From the NCBI RefSeq assembly GCF_000423885.1, contig NZ_AUIV01000030.1, positions 1 to 34,886 on the forward strand: a stretch of 34,886 nt of DNA, given 5' to 3'. The notes beneath the pieces were generated by a model. That model ran no database searches and had not been told where the DNA came from. It saw only the letters and a list, made by a program, of their open reading frames with translations. The DNA comes from Thermomonas fusca DSM 15424. Lineage in GTDB: Bacteria; Pseudomonadota; Gammaproteobacteria; Xanthomonadales; Xanthomonadaceae. Shown piece after piece: positions 10,342 through 19,079 of the stretch (position 1 is the first letter of the stretch; each line of letters starts with the position of its first letter). Both the position numbers and the translations under genes were made by a program.

Positions 10342-11436
10342 TCAGGCCGCCTCGGGCTGGTGGAAGCGGGCGTGGATGGCGCGCCAGTCGTCGAAGCAGC
10401 GCTCCGCCACCGCCACGCACTGCGGGTCGAACTGGCTGCCGCTGTTCTCGCGCAGGTAGGCCAGCCCTTCGTCCAGGGTCCAGGCGCGCTTGTACGGGCG
10501 CGGATTGGTCAGCGCGTCGAACACGTCGGCCACCGCCACGATCCGCCCGGCCAGCGGGATCGCCGCGCCGGCCAGGCCGCGCGGATAGCCGCCACCGTCC
10601 CAGCGCTCGTGGTGGCAGGCGATGACGTCGAGCAGCAGCTGTGCGTAGTGCTCGTTGGCCAGCCCGAACTCGCGCATCATCGCCTCGATCATTTCGCTGC
10701 CCTTCTGCACGTGCGATTTGGCGATTTCGTATTCCTCCGGATCGAGCTTGCCGGGCTTCAGCAGGATATGGTCGGGCACGGCGATCTTGCCGATGTCGTG
10801 CAGGCCGGCGAACTGGAACAGGAATTCGATGTCCTCGTCGCTGTGGCCCATTCCTTCCGGCAGCGCCCGCGCGATCGAGCGGGTGTAGTGGGCGACGCGG
10901 GTGAGGTGGCCGGCGGTTTCCGCGTCGCGGTGGCGGCCCAGTTCGCGCGCCAGCGCCATCGCGCTGCGCAGCGCGCGGGTGGCGGAGAAGGCATGCGAGA
11001 CCAGCGTGCCGATCAGCTGTGCGTAGTCATCCAGTTCCAGCGTCACATCGTCACGGAAATGCCCGGGCTCGCGCGAGTCGAAGAACAGGAAGCCCAGCAG
11101 TTCGCCCCGTGCATACAGCGGACAGGTGTAGCTGGAGCGGTAGCCGGCGGCGAGGATCCGCTGCGTGTGTTCACTGGGCGAGCCGGCCAGCGTGGCCAGG
11201 TCGTCGATGATCCGGCTGCGGCCGGATTCGTGCAGCTGCCGCAGCGAGGTCACCTCCGCCAGCGGCACCTGGTAGCGCTCCAGCGGCGTCTGTTCGTCGG
11301 AGCTGTGGATGAAGGTGCTGAGCTGGCCGCTGTCGGCGTTGTACAGGGCGATGCCGATGCGACCGACGCTGCCGACATGGGCCTGGATCTGCGCGTGGAT
11401 ATCGGCGATCTTGGTGCCCAGCGTGTCGTTCTGCAT
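10342..11436 (-). CDS. GAF-like plus HD-GYP domain protein, probable c-di-GMP phosphodiesterase
   Basis: A 364-residue protein. The N-terminal part (about 1-170) looks like a GAF sensory domain, with no membrane segment. The C-terminal HD-GYP domain has the HD pair at His213-Asp214 (GLHDIGKIAVPD), the HHERWDGGGYP segment with the G-Y-P triad at 283-285, and the ADVFDAL motif, all needed for metal binding and c-di-GMP breakdown, so it should be active. The ATG at 11436 follows a GAGGAG sequence; an upstream extension of the frame has no support. It stands directly before crbS on the same strand, which suggests that acetate sensing and c-di-GMP turnover are linked. The GAF ligand is unknown. 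Confidence 0.9.
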   Translation of the reverse strand: MQNDTLGTKIADIHAQIQAHVGSVGRIGIALYNADSGQLSTFIHSSDEQTPLERYQVPLAEVTSLRQLHESGRSRIIDDLATLAGSPSEHTQRILAAGYRSSYTCPLYARGELLGFLFFDSREPGHFRDDVTLELDDYAQLIGTLVSHAFSATRALRSAMALARELGRHRDAETAGHLTRVAHYTRSIARALPEGMGHSDEDIEFLFQFAGLHDIGKIAVPDHILLKPGKLDPEEYEIAKSHVQKGSEMIEAMMREFGLANEHYAQLLLDVIACHHERWDGGGYPRGLAGAAIPLAGRIVAVADVFDALTNPRPYKRAWTLDEGLAYLRENSGSQFDPQCVAVAERCFDDWRAIHARFHQPEAA

Positions 11437-11480
11437 CGTCCGTCGCTCCTCGTGGCGGCCGCGCGGAACGCGGCGGTTGC

Positions 11481-12260
11481 TCAGAAACCGTAACGCAAAA
11501 AGCCGCCGTCCACGGCGATGCACTCGCCGGTGACGTAGCCGGACGCGGGCAGGCACAGGAACGCGACTGCCGCCGCCACTTCCTCCGGCTCGCCCACGCG
11601 TCCCATCGGCGTGCGCAACAGCACCTCGTCGAGGTAGTCGGGATCAGCCAGCTTGCCGCTGGTGCGGCGGGTGCGGATGTACCACGGCGCCACCGCGTTC
11701 ACCCGGATGCCGTCCTCGGCCCATTCCACCGCAAGGTTTTTCGTCATCTGGTGCAGCGCCGCCTTGCTCATGCCGTAGGGCGCGCCGCTGCGCACGTGGG
11801 TGAGGCCGGACACGCTGCCGATGTTGACGATGCTTGATGCCGCGTGCTTCGACAGCAGCGGATGCGCCAGCCGGCACAGCTCGAAGGCGGAGAACAGGTT
11901 GGTTTCGAAGATCCCGCGCCACTGGTCTTCGCCGTAGTCCAGCGCCGGCCGGGTGAGGTTGCCGCCGGCGTTGTTGACGAGCAGGTGCAGGCCACCGAGG
12001 TCTTTGGCCCAATCGATGATCTCGGCGCGCTGTTCGTCGTCGGTGACGTCGGCCGGCAGCGCCAGCACCGCGTCCTCGGGACCGGGGAATTGTTCTTCCA
12101 GTTCGGCGCGCGCCTGCTCCAGCAAGCCTGCGTCGCGGGCCACCATCAGCACCTGCGCGCCGAAGCCGAGCAGCTCGCGGCAGATCGCCAGGCCGATGCC
12201 GGCGCTGGCGCCGGTCACCAGCGCGCGTTGTCCCGACAGGCTCCAGCGGGGCGAAAGCAT
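11481..12260 (-). CDS. Short-chain dehydrogenase/reductase (SDR family)
   Basis: A 259-residue classical SDR oxidoreductase. The cofactor-binding motif TGASAGIG is near residue 18, followed by NNAGG, the catalytic Ser in NIGSVSG, and the YGMSK motif with catalytic Tyr and Lys. The C-terminus CIAVDGGFLRYGF is typical of the family. Its closest general resemblance is to the tropinone-reductase-like group, but the substrate cannot be read from sequence. A basic residue after the first beta strand region (MVARDAG) hints at NADP preference. The ATG at 12260 has GGAG about 10 bases upstream. It ends 44 bases upstream of the HD-GYP start codon and could share a transcript with it. Confidence 0.9.
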   Translation of the reverse strand: MLSPRWSLSGQRALVTGASAGIGLAICRELLGFGAQVLMVARDAGLLEQARAELEEQFPGPEDAVLALPADVTDDEQRAEIIDWAKDLGGLHLLVNNAGGNLTRPALDYGEDQWRGIFETNLFSAFELCRLAHPLLSKHAASSIVNIGSVSGLTHVRSGAPYGMSKAALHQMTKNLAVEWAEDGIRVNAVAPWYIRTRRTSGKLADPDYLDEVLLRTPMGRVGEPEEVAAAVAFLCLPASGYVTGECIAVDGGFLRYGF

Positions 12261-12287
12261 GCGCGATCTCCAAAAGTGGGTCGGGCG

Positions 12288-12294
12288 TAGGATA
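12288..12294. promoter_or_regulatory. Overlapping divergent -10 elements (SDR gene / lipoprotein gene)
   Basis: In the 61-base gap the heptamer TAGGATA reads TAGGAT on the plus strand, 28 bases before the lipoprotein ATG, and TATCCT on the minus strand, 28 bases before the SDR ATG. Both fit a bacterial -10 box; no good -35 element is visible. Face-to-face promoters sharing one -10 region would compete. Confidence 0.35.
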
Positions 12295-12321
12295 AGCGCA
12301 ACCCCGCTGCCGGAGACCGCC

Positions 12322-12537
12322 ATGCGCCGAGTCTGCTGGATGTCCTTGCCCGTCGCCTGCCTGCTGGCGGCCTGCACGCCCTCGCCGCCGGATCCCGAGC
12401 AGCGGCCGGAACCGCAGGTGGCGCCGGCGGTCAGCGCCGATGCCAATGCCTACAGGAATGCCGCGCGCGATGCGGCGGCGAAGACCCAGGCGCAAGCCTC
12501 GCAGCAGGCGCGCGCGGCGGATGAAGCGGCGCGGTAG
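12322..12537 (+). CDS. Small Ala-rich lipoprotein of unknown function
   Basis: A 71-residue protein. A signal peptide ends in the lipobox LLAAC (Cys about residue 19), so the mature protein should be lipid-anchored, probably in the outer membrane or periplasmic face. The mature part is short, with a Pro-rich stretch then an Ala/Gln-rich, helix-prone tail. GGAG precedes the ATG by 6 bases. It stands alone between the divergent SDR gene and the convergent sppA. I do not recognise a family; small lipoproteins of this kind are common in Xanthomonadaceae. Confidence 0.7.
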   Translation: MRRVCWMSLPVACLLAACTPSPPDPEQRPEPQVAPAVSADANAYRNAARDAAAKTQAQASQQARAADEAAR

Positions 12538-12549
12538 CTGTGTTGCGAG

Positions 12550-12571
12550 GCGACCGGGTTGCCCCGGTCGC
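12550..12571. terminator. Hairpin between convergent lipoprotein gene and sppA
   Basis: A 9-bp perfect stem GCGACCGGG/CCCGGTCGC closes a TTGC loop between the two stop codons. No clear T-run follows on either strand, so it is a weak bidirectional terminator candidate. Confidence 0.45.
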
Positions 12572-12579
12572 CGCCGGAC

Positions 12580-14472
12580 TTACATCGGTTCGCAGAAGCA
12601 GTAGGCCAGCGCCTTCACTCGCGCCTGACCGCGCTTGTCCAGCGCCTGCTGCACGAAGCGCAGCGGCGCCTGTTCATGGGCGCGGCTGGCCAGCAGCAGC
12701 TCGCCCAGCCCGGTGCCGCGCAGCAGGCCCAGCCCGGCACGGCTCTGCATCAGCTCCGAGAGCATCTGCGACAGCGGCACCGTGCGTTCTTCCACGTACA
12801 CGGTCTGCCAGCGGTCCGGCTTGCCCAGCTTGGCGCGCGCGGCGGCATCGGCAACCGCCTCGCCCAGCCCGCCCAACGCATCCACCAGCCCGCGCTGCTG
12901 CGCCTGTGCGCCGCTCCACACGCGACCGCGCGCGACTGCGTCGATCTGCTGCACCGGCTTGCCGCGCGCCTTGGCCACCTTGCCGGTGAAATCGCGGTAA
13001 CCCTTCTCGATCACCGCCTGCACGGTGATGGCCACGCCCGGGTCGAGTGGACGGGTGATGTCGAACGCGCCGGCGTACTTGGCGGTGGCCACGCCGTCGG
13101 TGTGCACGCCCAGCTTGCCGAGGGTGCGGTCGACGGTGGGGAACAGGCCGAAGATGCCGATCGAGCCGGTGATGGTCGAGGCATCGGCATAGATGCGGTC
13201 GGCATTCATGCTGATCCAGTAGCCGCCGGACGCGGCGACGTCGCCCATCGACACCACCACCGGCTTGCCGGCGGCCTTGAGCGCCTCGACCTCGCGGCGG
13301 ATCTGCTCGGAGGCGAACACCTCGCCGCCGGGCGAATTCACCCGCAGCACCACCGCCTTCACGTCGTCGTCGTCGCGCGCCTCGCGCAGCAGTGCCGAGG
13401 TGGATTCGCCGCCGACCTTGCCCGGCGGCAGCTCGCCGCCGGCGATCTCGCCCTCGGCCACCACCACCGCCACCTGCGGGCGGGTGTCGGCCTGCGGCAG
13501 GGTGCCGTCCAGGTGCTGCAGGTAGGTGGCCAGTGCGACCTGGCGGAAGCCGCCGTCGGCGTTGTCGTCGGCCACGCCGCGCTGGGTGAGCAGGTCGGCG
13601 ACCTCTTCGCGGGTCTTCAGCGCGGTCACCAGTTTCTGCCGCAGGGCCAGCTGGGCCAGGTCGCCGTTGGCTGCCGCCACCTGTTCGGGCAGGGTGTTGG
13701 CGTAGCTTTCCAGGGTGGCGGGATCCAGCCCGCGCGCCTTGCCGACGTCGGCCAGCAGGCGCTTCCACAGATCGCCCATCCAGAACAGGTCGGCTTCCTT
13801 GGATTCGGGCGAGGCGGCGTCGAGGATGTAGGGCTCGGCGGCGGACTTGTACTCGCCGACCTTGAACAGGTGCATGTCGACGCCGAGCTTGTCCTGCAGC
13901 GCCTCGCGGTAGTACTGCCGGTACGAGGCGAGCCCGTCCAGCATCACCCCGCCGGGCGACATCGGGTCGAGGTAGATCTCGCTGGCCTGCGCCGCCAGCA
14001 GGTACTGGCCCTGGCCGTAGGCGTCGCCATAGGCGATCACCTGCTTGCCGGCGGCGCGGATCGCGCCCAGCTTGGCCGCCACCTCGCGCAGCGAGGCGAA
14101 GCCGCTCGGCTGCAGGTCGTCCAGGTACAGCGCCACCCGCTCGATGCGCTTGTCGGTACGGGCGGCGTCCAGCGCGCGCAGGGCGTCGCGCAGGCGGACT
14201 TCGCGGCAGTCGCCGCTGCCGGTGGCGCGGGCCAGGTTGCGGCTGAACGGATCGCAGCTGTACTGCTCCACCAGCCGGCCCTCGGGCGCGAACACCAGGG
14301 TGGCGCGCGGCTCCAGCGGCGCCAGCCTGCCGCCGCCGAAGATCGCCACCAGCACGATGGCGAGTACCAGCAGGAACAGCAGGTTGAACACCAGCCGGCG
14401 GCTGAAGTTGACGGCATCCCACAGGCCGATGGCCAGGCGGGCGATGGGGCCGCGGCGGCGGGGTTCGTTCAT
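12580..14472 (-). CDS. sppA: Signal peptide peptidase SppA, long (67-kDa) type
   Basis: A 630-residue inner-membrane serine protease that digests cleaved signal peptides at the periplasmic face. One N-terminal membrane helix (about residues 27-46) follows a basic start. It has the tandem duplicated fold of the E. coli enzyme (618 residues). The catalytic Lys is residue 209 (VGEYKSAAEP), the same number as in E. coli, and the nucleophile Ser is residue 415 (VAASGGYW). The STITGSIGIFG segment is also typical. The start at 14472 has CCGGAG upstream. A TAGCAT hexamer on the minus strand (14521-14526), about 50 bases upstream, could be its own -10 element, since it is 73 bases after the MATE gene. 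Confidence 0.95.
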   Translation of the reverse strand: MNEPRRRGPIARLAIGLWDAVNFSRRLVFNLLFLLVLAIVLVAIFGGGRLAPLEPRATLVFAPEGRLVEQYSCDPFSRNLARATGSGDCREVRLRDALRALDAARTDKRIERVALYLDDLQPSGFASLREVAAKLGAIRAAGKQVIAYGDAYGQGQYLLAAQASEIYLDPMSPGGVMLDGLASYRQYYREALQDKLGVDMHLFKVGEYKSAAEPYILDAASPESKEADLFWMGDLWKRLLADVGKARGLDPATLESYANTLPEQVAAANGDLAQLALRQKLVTALKTREEVADLLTQRGVADDNADGGFRQVALATYLQHLDGTLPQADTRPQVAVVVAEGEIAGGELPPGKVGGESTSALLREARDDDDVKAVVLRVNSPGGEVFASEQIRREVEALKAAGKPVVVSMGDVAASGGYWISMNADRIYADASTITGSIGIFGLFPTVDRTLGKLGVHTDGVATAKYAGAFDITRPLDPGVAITVQAVIEKGYRDFTGKVAKARGKPVQQIDAVARGRVWSGAQAQQRGLVDALGGLGEAVADAAARAKLGKPDRWQTVYVEERTVPLSQMLSELMQSRAGLGLLRGTGLGELLLASRAHEQAPLRFVQQALDKRGQARVKALAYCFCEPM

Positions 14473-14545
14473 TGCGATGCTCCGGAGAATGCGGGCCGCG
14501 CAGCGGCGGCCAGAGTGCGAATGCTAGCCGAGCGCGGTGACGGGC

Positions 14546-15952
14546 TCATGCGGCATCGGTCACGGTGACCGACGGTGGTGCGGGCGACGATGCGGGCGAC
14601 GATGCGGGCATGGGCAGGCGCGCGCTGCTGCGCAGGAAGCGCCGGCACAGCAGCACCGCCGCCACCAGCAGCCCTGCGGTCAGGCCCAGCCACATCCCGC
14701 GCGGCCCCCAGCCCAGCCACAGGCCCAGCCCGGCGCCCACCGGCATGCCGATGCCCCAGTAGGCCAGCGCTGCCATCCACATCGGCACGCGGGTGTCGTT
14801 GAGCCCGCGCAGCGCGCCGGCCGACACCACCTGCACGCCGTCCGGCAGCTGGAACAGCGCGGCGTACAGCAGCAGGCTGCCGCCCAGCGCGATCACCGCC
14901 GGGTCGGCGCTGTACAGCGCGGCGATGGCGTCGTGGCCGGCCAGCATCAGCAGCGCCGAACAGACCTGGGTGCCCAGCGCCAACGCCAGCCCGGCGAAGG
15001 CGGCAGTGCGCACGCCTTCGCGGTCGCCGCGGCCCAGTGCATGGCCCACCCGTACGGTGGTGGCCTCGGCAATGCCGAACGGCAGCATGAAGCACAGCGT
15101 GGCCACGTTCAGCGCCACCTGGTGGGCAGCAGCCGGCACTTCGCCCAGGCGTCCGATCAGCAGCGCGGTGGCGGCGAACAGCCCGCCTTCCATGGTCACG
15201 GTGACGCCGATCGGCAGGCCGTTGTGCAGCAGCTCGCGCTGCGCCGGCCAGCGCGGCCATTCGAAATGCGCGAACAGCTCCAGGTCGGCGAAGCGGCGGC
15301 TGCGCCACAGGTACAGCGCGAAGCCCAGCGCCTGCAGCCAGAACATCAGTGCGGTGGCGATGCCGATCCCGGCAGCGCCCAGCTCCGGCAAGCCCAGAAG
15401 GCCGTTGGTCAGCACATAGGCGGTCGGCGCCAGCAGGCACAGCCCGCCGAAGCCCAGCAGCATGGTCGGCAACGACCAGTGCAGGCCGTCGCTGAGGTAT
15501 CGCATCGACAGGTACAGGGTGAACGCCGGGATGCCCCAGCGCACCGCGTGCAGGAAGTCGACCACGCCGGGCACGATGTCGGGCGCGATGCCCATCGGCC
15601 GCAGCAGCAGCGGCATCGCCGACAGCAGCGCCAGCAGCACGATCCCCAGGCCCAGCGCCAGCCACAGCGCCTGCCGGAACAGCGGCCCGATCGCGGCGCG
15701 GCGGCCGCCGCCGTCCAGCTGCGAGACCGCCGGCGGCAGCGCCATCAGCGTGCCCATCGGCGCCAGCATCGGCAGCCACAGCAGCGCCGAGCCCACCGAC
15801 ACCGCCGCCAGCGTGGTGGTCCCGTGGTGGCCGGCGACCATCGCATCGACGAAGCCCACCAGCCCGTGCGAAAGATGCCCGGCCGCCAGCGGCGCGGCCA
15901 GACGGGCGGTGCGGCCCGCGTCGGCACGCAGGCGGGAAAGGAAGGTAGGCAT
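14546..15952 (-). CDS. MATE-family multidrug/cation exporter (NorM-like)
   Basis: A 468-residue inner-membrane antiporter with about 12 hydrophobic helices. The N-terminal half has the family pattern LVGFVDAMVAGHHGTTTLAA, followed by SVGSALLWLPML and MALPPAVSQLDGGGR. Family members export cationic drugs or metabolites in exchange for Na+ or H+; the substrate here is unknown. The start is uncertain: ATG at 15952 gives the usual MPTFLSRL beginning, while ATG at 15961 and GTG at 15979 are also in frame, and none has a good ribosome site. A TAGAAT -10-like box on the minus strand at 16007-16012 would give a leader of roughly 45 bases. The DUF3667 gene diverges from it. Confidence 0.9.
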   Translation of the reverse strand: MPTFLSRLRADAGRTARLAAPLAAGHLSHGLVGFVDAMVAGHHGTTTLAAVSVGSALLWLPMLAPMGTLMALPPAVSQLDGGGRRAAIGPLFRQALWLALGLGIVLLALLSAMPLLLRPMGIAPDIVPGVVDFLHAVRWGIPAFTLYLSMRYLSDGLHWSLPTMLLGFGGLCLLAPTAYVLTNGLLGLPELGAAGIGIATALMFWLQALGFALYLWRSRRFADLELFAHFEWPRWPAQRELLHNGLPIGVTVTMEGGLFAATALLIGRLGEVPAAAHQVALNVATLCFMLPFGIAEATTVRVGHALGRGDREGVRTAAFAGLALALGTQVCSALLMLAGHDAIAALYSADPAVIALGGSLLLYAALFQLPDGVQVVSAGALRGLNDTRVPMWMAALAYWGIGMPVGAGLGLWLGWGPRGMWLGLTAGLLVAAVLLCRRFLRSSARLPMPASSPASSPAPPSVTVTDAA

Positions 15953-16006
15953 GGCGGGCATCGGAAGACAGGGGCGCACGCTGGCGCCGGCGCCGCGCGG
16001 CCTGTC

Positions 16007-16012
16007 ATTCTA
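16007..16012 (-). promoter_or_regulatory. -10 element TAGAAT for the MATE gene
   Basis: TAGAAT on the minus strand matches the -10 consensus in five of six bases and lies in the 65-base gap between the divergent MATE and DUF3667 genes. No clear -35 hexamer is seen. Confidence 0.4.
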
Positions 16013-16017
16013 CCGGC

Positions 16018-17181
16018 ATGAGCCAGCCGCTTGATCGCGAACCCGACCCGCAACCCGCGCCGGAAGCGCGCTGCCGCAACTGCGGCGCGGCCTTGCACGG
16101 ACCCCATTGCCACGCCTGCGGGCAGCCGGTGAAAGGGCTGGTGCGGCCGCTCGGCAACCTGTTCGGCGACGTGCTGGACAGCGTGTTCGACCTCGACATC
16201 CGCGTGTTCCGCACGCTGCCGCCGCTGTTCGCCAAACCGGGGTTTCTGACCCGCGAATATTTCGCCGGCCGGCAGATCCGCTACGTCACCCCGTTCCGGC
16301 TGTTCTTCTTCCTCGCCGTGCTGGCGTTCTTCGTCGCCCAGCTGGCGTTCGACGCCCCCACCATCAACCTCGGCAAGGGCGACACCATCAATGCCGCCAC
16401 CACCGTCGCCGAGGTGGAGAAGGCGCGCGACGCCAAGCTGGCGGAACTGGCGAAGGTGAAGCAGGGGATGGCCGGCACCCCGGCCGCTACCGGCATTGCC
16501 GGCATCGAGACCGGCGAACAGGCGGTGCGCGACGTTGCCGCCGCGCGCATCGCCGCGCTGCAGAAGGCGCAGGCGGCTGGACAGCCGCCGCCGGTGGCGG
16601 CAGACAGCGACGCGGATTCGCTCAACCTGAGCATCAACGGCAAGCGCTGGGACGAGAAGAAGAATCCGCTCGATACCTGGCTGCCTGCTTTCGCCGACGG
16701 CTGGGTCAATGCGCAGCTGGTCCGCGCCAGGGACAACATCGCCCGGCTCAAGCAGGACCCGGCCGCGTTCAAGGACGCGGCGCTGGGCGCGGTGCCCACC
16801 ACCCTGTTCGTGCTGGTGCCGATCTTCGCGTTGATGCTGAAGCTGGCCTATGTCTTCAAGCGTCGGCTGTACATGGAGCATCTGGTGGTGGCCCTGCACA
16901 GCCACGCCTTCCTGTGCCTGGACCTGCTGCTGGTGCTGCTGGTGCGCGCGCTGGCGCAGTGGCTGGCGCCGGGCGAGGGCGCGCTGGCCACGCTGTTCGG
17001 CTGGACCGAAGGCCTGCTGCTGGCGTGGATGCCGGTCTACCTGCTGCTGATGCAGAAGCGCGTGTACGCGCAGGGCTGGCCGATGACCGCGCTGAAGTAT
17101 TTCGTGCTGGGCACCTGCTACTCGGTGCTGCTCAGCTTCGCGGTGCTGGCCAGCATGGCGATCGGGCTGGTGGCGATGTGA
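16018..17181 (+). CDS. DUF3667 membrane protein with N-terminal zinc ribbon
   Basis: A 387-residue protein of unknown function. Near residues 19-36 two CxxC pairs (CRNCG and CHACG) form a probable zinc ribbon. The DUF3667 core follows: GLVRPLGNLFGDVLDSVFDLD, then LFAKPGFLTREYFAGRQIRYV leading into the first membrane helix (about 90-112). A hydrophilic, Ala/Lys-rich segment of about 145 residues separates this from four further helices between about 258 and 387. No Shine-Dalgarno sequence precedes the ATG. The family is common in Xanthomonadaceae and Bacteroidetes with no established role. It is convergent with the DUF3106 gene. Confidence 0.85.
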   Translation: MSQPLDREPDPQPAPEARCRNCGAALHGPHCHACGQPVKGLVRPLGNLFGDVLDSVFDLDIRVFRTLPPLFAKPGFLTREYFAGRQIRYVTPFRLFFFLAVLAFFVAQLAFDAPTINLGKGDTINAATTVAEVEKARDAKLAELAKVKQGMAGTPAATGIAGIETGEQAVRDVAAARIAALQKAQAAGQPPPVAADSDADSLNLSINGKRWDEKKNPLDTWLPAFADGWVNAQLVRARDNIARLKQDPAAFKDAALGAVPTTLFVLVPIFALMLKLAYVFKRRLYMEHLVVALHSHAFLCLDLLLVLLVRALAQWLAPGEGALATLFGWTEGLLLAWMPVYLLLMQKRVYAQGWPMTALKYFVLGTCYSVLLSFAVLASMAIGLVAM

Positions 17182-17241
17182 GTGGCAGCGTCGATGCCGC
17201 TGTCGGCACGACGACTATCTCGATCCATCCACGGCCCGCAC

Positions 17242-18609
17242 CTATTGCTGCAGCCGCGCCTGCAGCCACGCCGCGCGCTGCGCCGGCGCCTGCGCCAGCA
17301 GCTCGCGGCGCAGCGCGGCGCGGGCTTCCGGCGGGGTGATCTGTGCCAGCCGCGCCAGCGTGTCCAGCTCCTCGGCGGAAGCGGCCCGCAGCAGGCGCAG
17401 CAGCGCTTCGCGTTCGCCGGGCTCGACATAGGCGAACAGCGCGCCGATGCGCGGCCAGTCACGGCCCAGCCGCGGCCCCAGGTGCCAGCCGCGGTGGGCA
17501 TCGAACGATAGCGACGCATAACGCTCGCGCAGCGCCAGCTGTTCGGCCGAAGGCAGGGCGGCGAAGCGCGCCGCCAGCCGACCCAGCAGCGCCTGCTCCT
17601 CGGCCGGCAACGCCTGCCATTCCTCCAGCGCGCCGCGCTGCTGCGCGCGCTGCGACGGCGACAGCCGGTCCCAGGCGCGGATGCGCTCGCTCAGGTCGCT
17701 GCCTGCCAGCGGGTCGACCGCGGCCGCGGAGGCGGTGTCCGGGAACGCCGGGGCCAGCGGCGGCGGCGGCAACGCATCGGCTGCTTCGGTCGCCAGCCAG
17801 GCCAGCAGCGGCAGTTGACGCGCCAGCTGCAGGGTGCCCGGCTCGGCCAGCAGCGCGCGGTCCGGGTGCAGGGCCGGGTCGGCGGGGTCGAAGCGCGCCT
17901 TCGGCGCCACTGCGGGCGGCAGCGGTTCCACCTGCACGTGGTTGCGCCAGCTGTCCAGCAGTTCGCGGCCGCGTTGATGCAGGAAGAAACTCGCCAGCAG
18001 CGCAAAGGCGCACGCCGCCACGCCCAGCCACAGCCAGCGCATGCGCCGGCGATGGCGGGCAGCATCGGCGCCCTGGTCGGGCTGCGCTGTCGATGGCGCG
18101 GGCGCCGGGGCGGCGGCCGCGGTTTCCGGCAGGGCGTCCAGCGCGCGCTGTGCGGCCGCCCGCCAGGCCCGCCAGACGTCGAGGTCGGGCTGGCCCAGGG
18201 CATCGCGCGGCAGCGCATCGCGGATCCGCAGCTGGTAGGCATCCACCTCGATCCCCAGCGCGGCGGCGGCATCGGCCTCGTCCAGCGCCGCCACCAGATG
18301 CAGCAGCAGCGCCGCCCGCACCTGCGCCGGCAGCCGGGCGATCCCGGGCAGCGGGCCGGCAGTGACGGCGCCGGTCTGGCGCATGCTTGGCGTCGACAGC
18401 AGCAGCCGCCAGTACTGCCGCGGCCATTGGGCGATCGGCCATTGGCCGGCTTCGGAGGCGAAGACCCGGGCGGCGGCATCCAGCGCGCGCGGGGCCGCCT
18501 GGGCATCACCGGACTGCACCAGCGCCAGCAGGCGTGCGCGTCGATCCAGGCCACGCAGGAACGCGGCGACCGCCGCGGACGGGGGGGGAGAGGGGTGGGA
18601 TTCGGTCAT
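17242..18609 (-). CDS. DUF3106 protein with sigma-region-4-like N-terminus and one membrane helix
   Basis: A 455-residue protein. Residues about 95-145 (LPAQVRAALLLHLVAALDEA, then AAALGIEVDAYQLRIRDALP) resemble the helix-turn-helix of ECF sigma region 4. An Ala/Pro-rich linker and a basic RHRRRMRW patch lead to a single membrane helix (about 192-209). The C-terminal part contains DUF3106-like repeats of the form WDRLSPSQRAQQRGALEEWQALP and a final Ala/Arg/Leu-rich helical tail. The predicted topology is cytoplasmic N-terminus and periplasmic C-terminus, so it could pass an envelope signal inward like an anti-sigma or membrane regulator; this is inference. ATG at 18609 lacks a Shine-Dalgarno sequence. 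TATAAG on the minus strand at 18635-18640 is a possible -10 element. Confidence 0.72.
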   Translation of the reverse strand: MTESHPSPPPSAAVAAFLRGLDRRARLLALVQSGDAQAAPRALDAAARVFASEAGQWPIAQWPRQYWRLLLSTPSMRQTGAVTAGPLPGIARLPAQVRAALLLHLVAALDEADAAAALGIEVDAYQLRIRDALPRDALGQPDLDVWRAWRAAAQRALDALPETAAAAPAPAPSTAQPDQGADAARHRRRMRWLWLGVAACAFALLASFFLHQRGRELLDSWRNHVQVEPLPPAVAPKARFDPADPALHPDRALLAEPGTLQLARQLPLLAWLATEAADALPPPPLAPAFPDTASAAAVDPLAGSDLSERIRAWDRLSPSQRAQQRGALEEWQALPAEEQALLGRLAARFAALPSAEQLALRERYASLSFDAHRGWHLGPRLGRDWPRIGALFAYVEPGEREALLRLLRAASAEELDTLARLAQITPPEARAALRRELLAQAPAQRAAWLQARLQQ

Positions 18610-18720
18610 GTCGGGAGGATCGGCACGGCCCAATCTTATAGCGGTCACACCCCGCCCCGGCCGTCCGCCACCGGCGCCGGACGGGCGGGCTTCAGCAAAA
18701 GCGGGAGGGCACGGCCAGCG

Positions 18721-18972
18721 GCAGTTGTGCACAGCGGCATAAATCGGCTAGGGGCGTCGGTCGGGACCGCGTGCGCGGCCAACCCTGCAGCCGGTGATTT
18801 CCGCAAGTTGTTGATTTTAAATCGCCTCTGCGTGGCGGTGAAATTCTGGCCAGGTGCGTGGAGGGCGCGCCGGTGCTGGCTCCGGCGGAACCGTCCCGGC
18901 ATCACGCACAGGTTTATCCACAGGCGGTGTGGATAACGGACGTTTTCCGTCCGGAAACAGCCGCTTGCGCGG
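18721..18972. repeat. DnaA-box module, copy A
   Basis: The module begins with GCAGTTGTGCACAGC (18721-18735). Then come about 170 bases unlike copy B, then GCACAG (18906-18911), the inverted DnaA-box pair (18914-18936), a TTTCCG motif and AACAGCCGCTTGCGCGG (18956-18972). Copy B has the same items in the same order, shifted by 359-360 bases. The spaces between the shared items are nearly the same in both copies although the sequence between them has diverged. Confidence 0.7.
18914..18936. promoter_or_regulatory. Inverted pair of perfect DnaA boxes, copy A
   Basis: TTATCCACA (18914-18922) and TGTGGATAA (18928-18936) face each other across 5 bases (GGCGG). Both are exact matches to the high-affinity DnaA box. 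Confidence 0.8.
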
Positions 18973-19079
18973 GATTCCGTGCGCTGGATCACAGATGTTC
19001 CCGGCCTGCCGGCTGCGGCGATGGCTTGACACCCCCGCTCGCCGCGGCTCCACGAGCCGTGGCGCGGGTTGCGGGTGGA

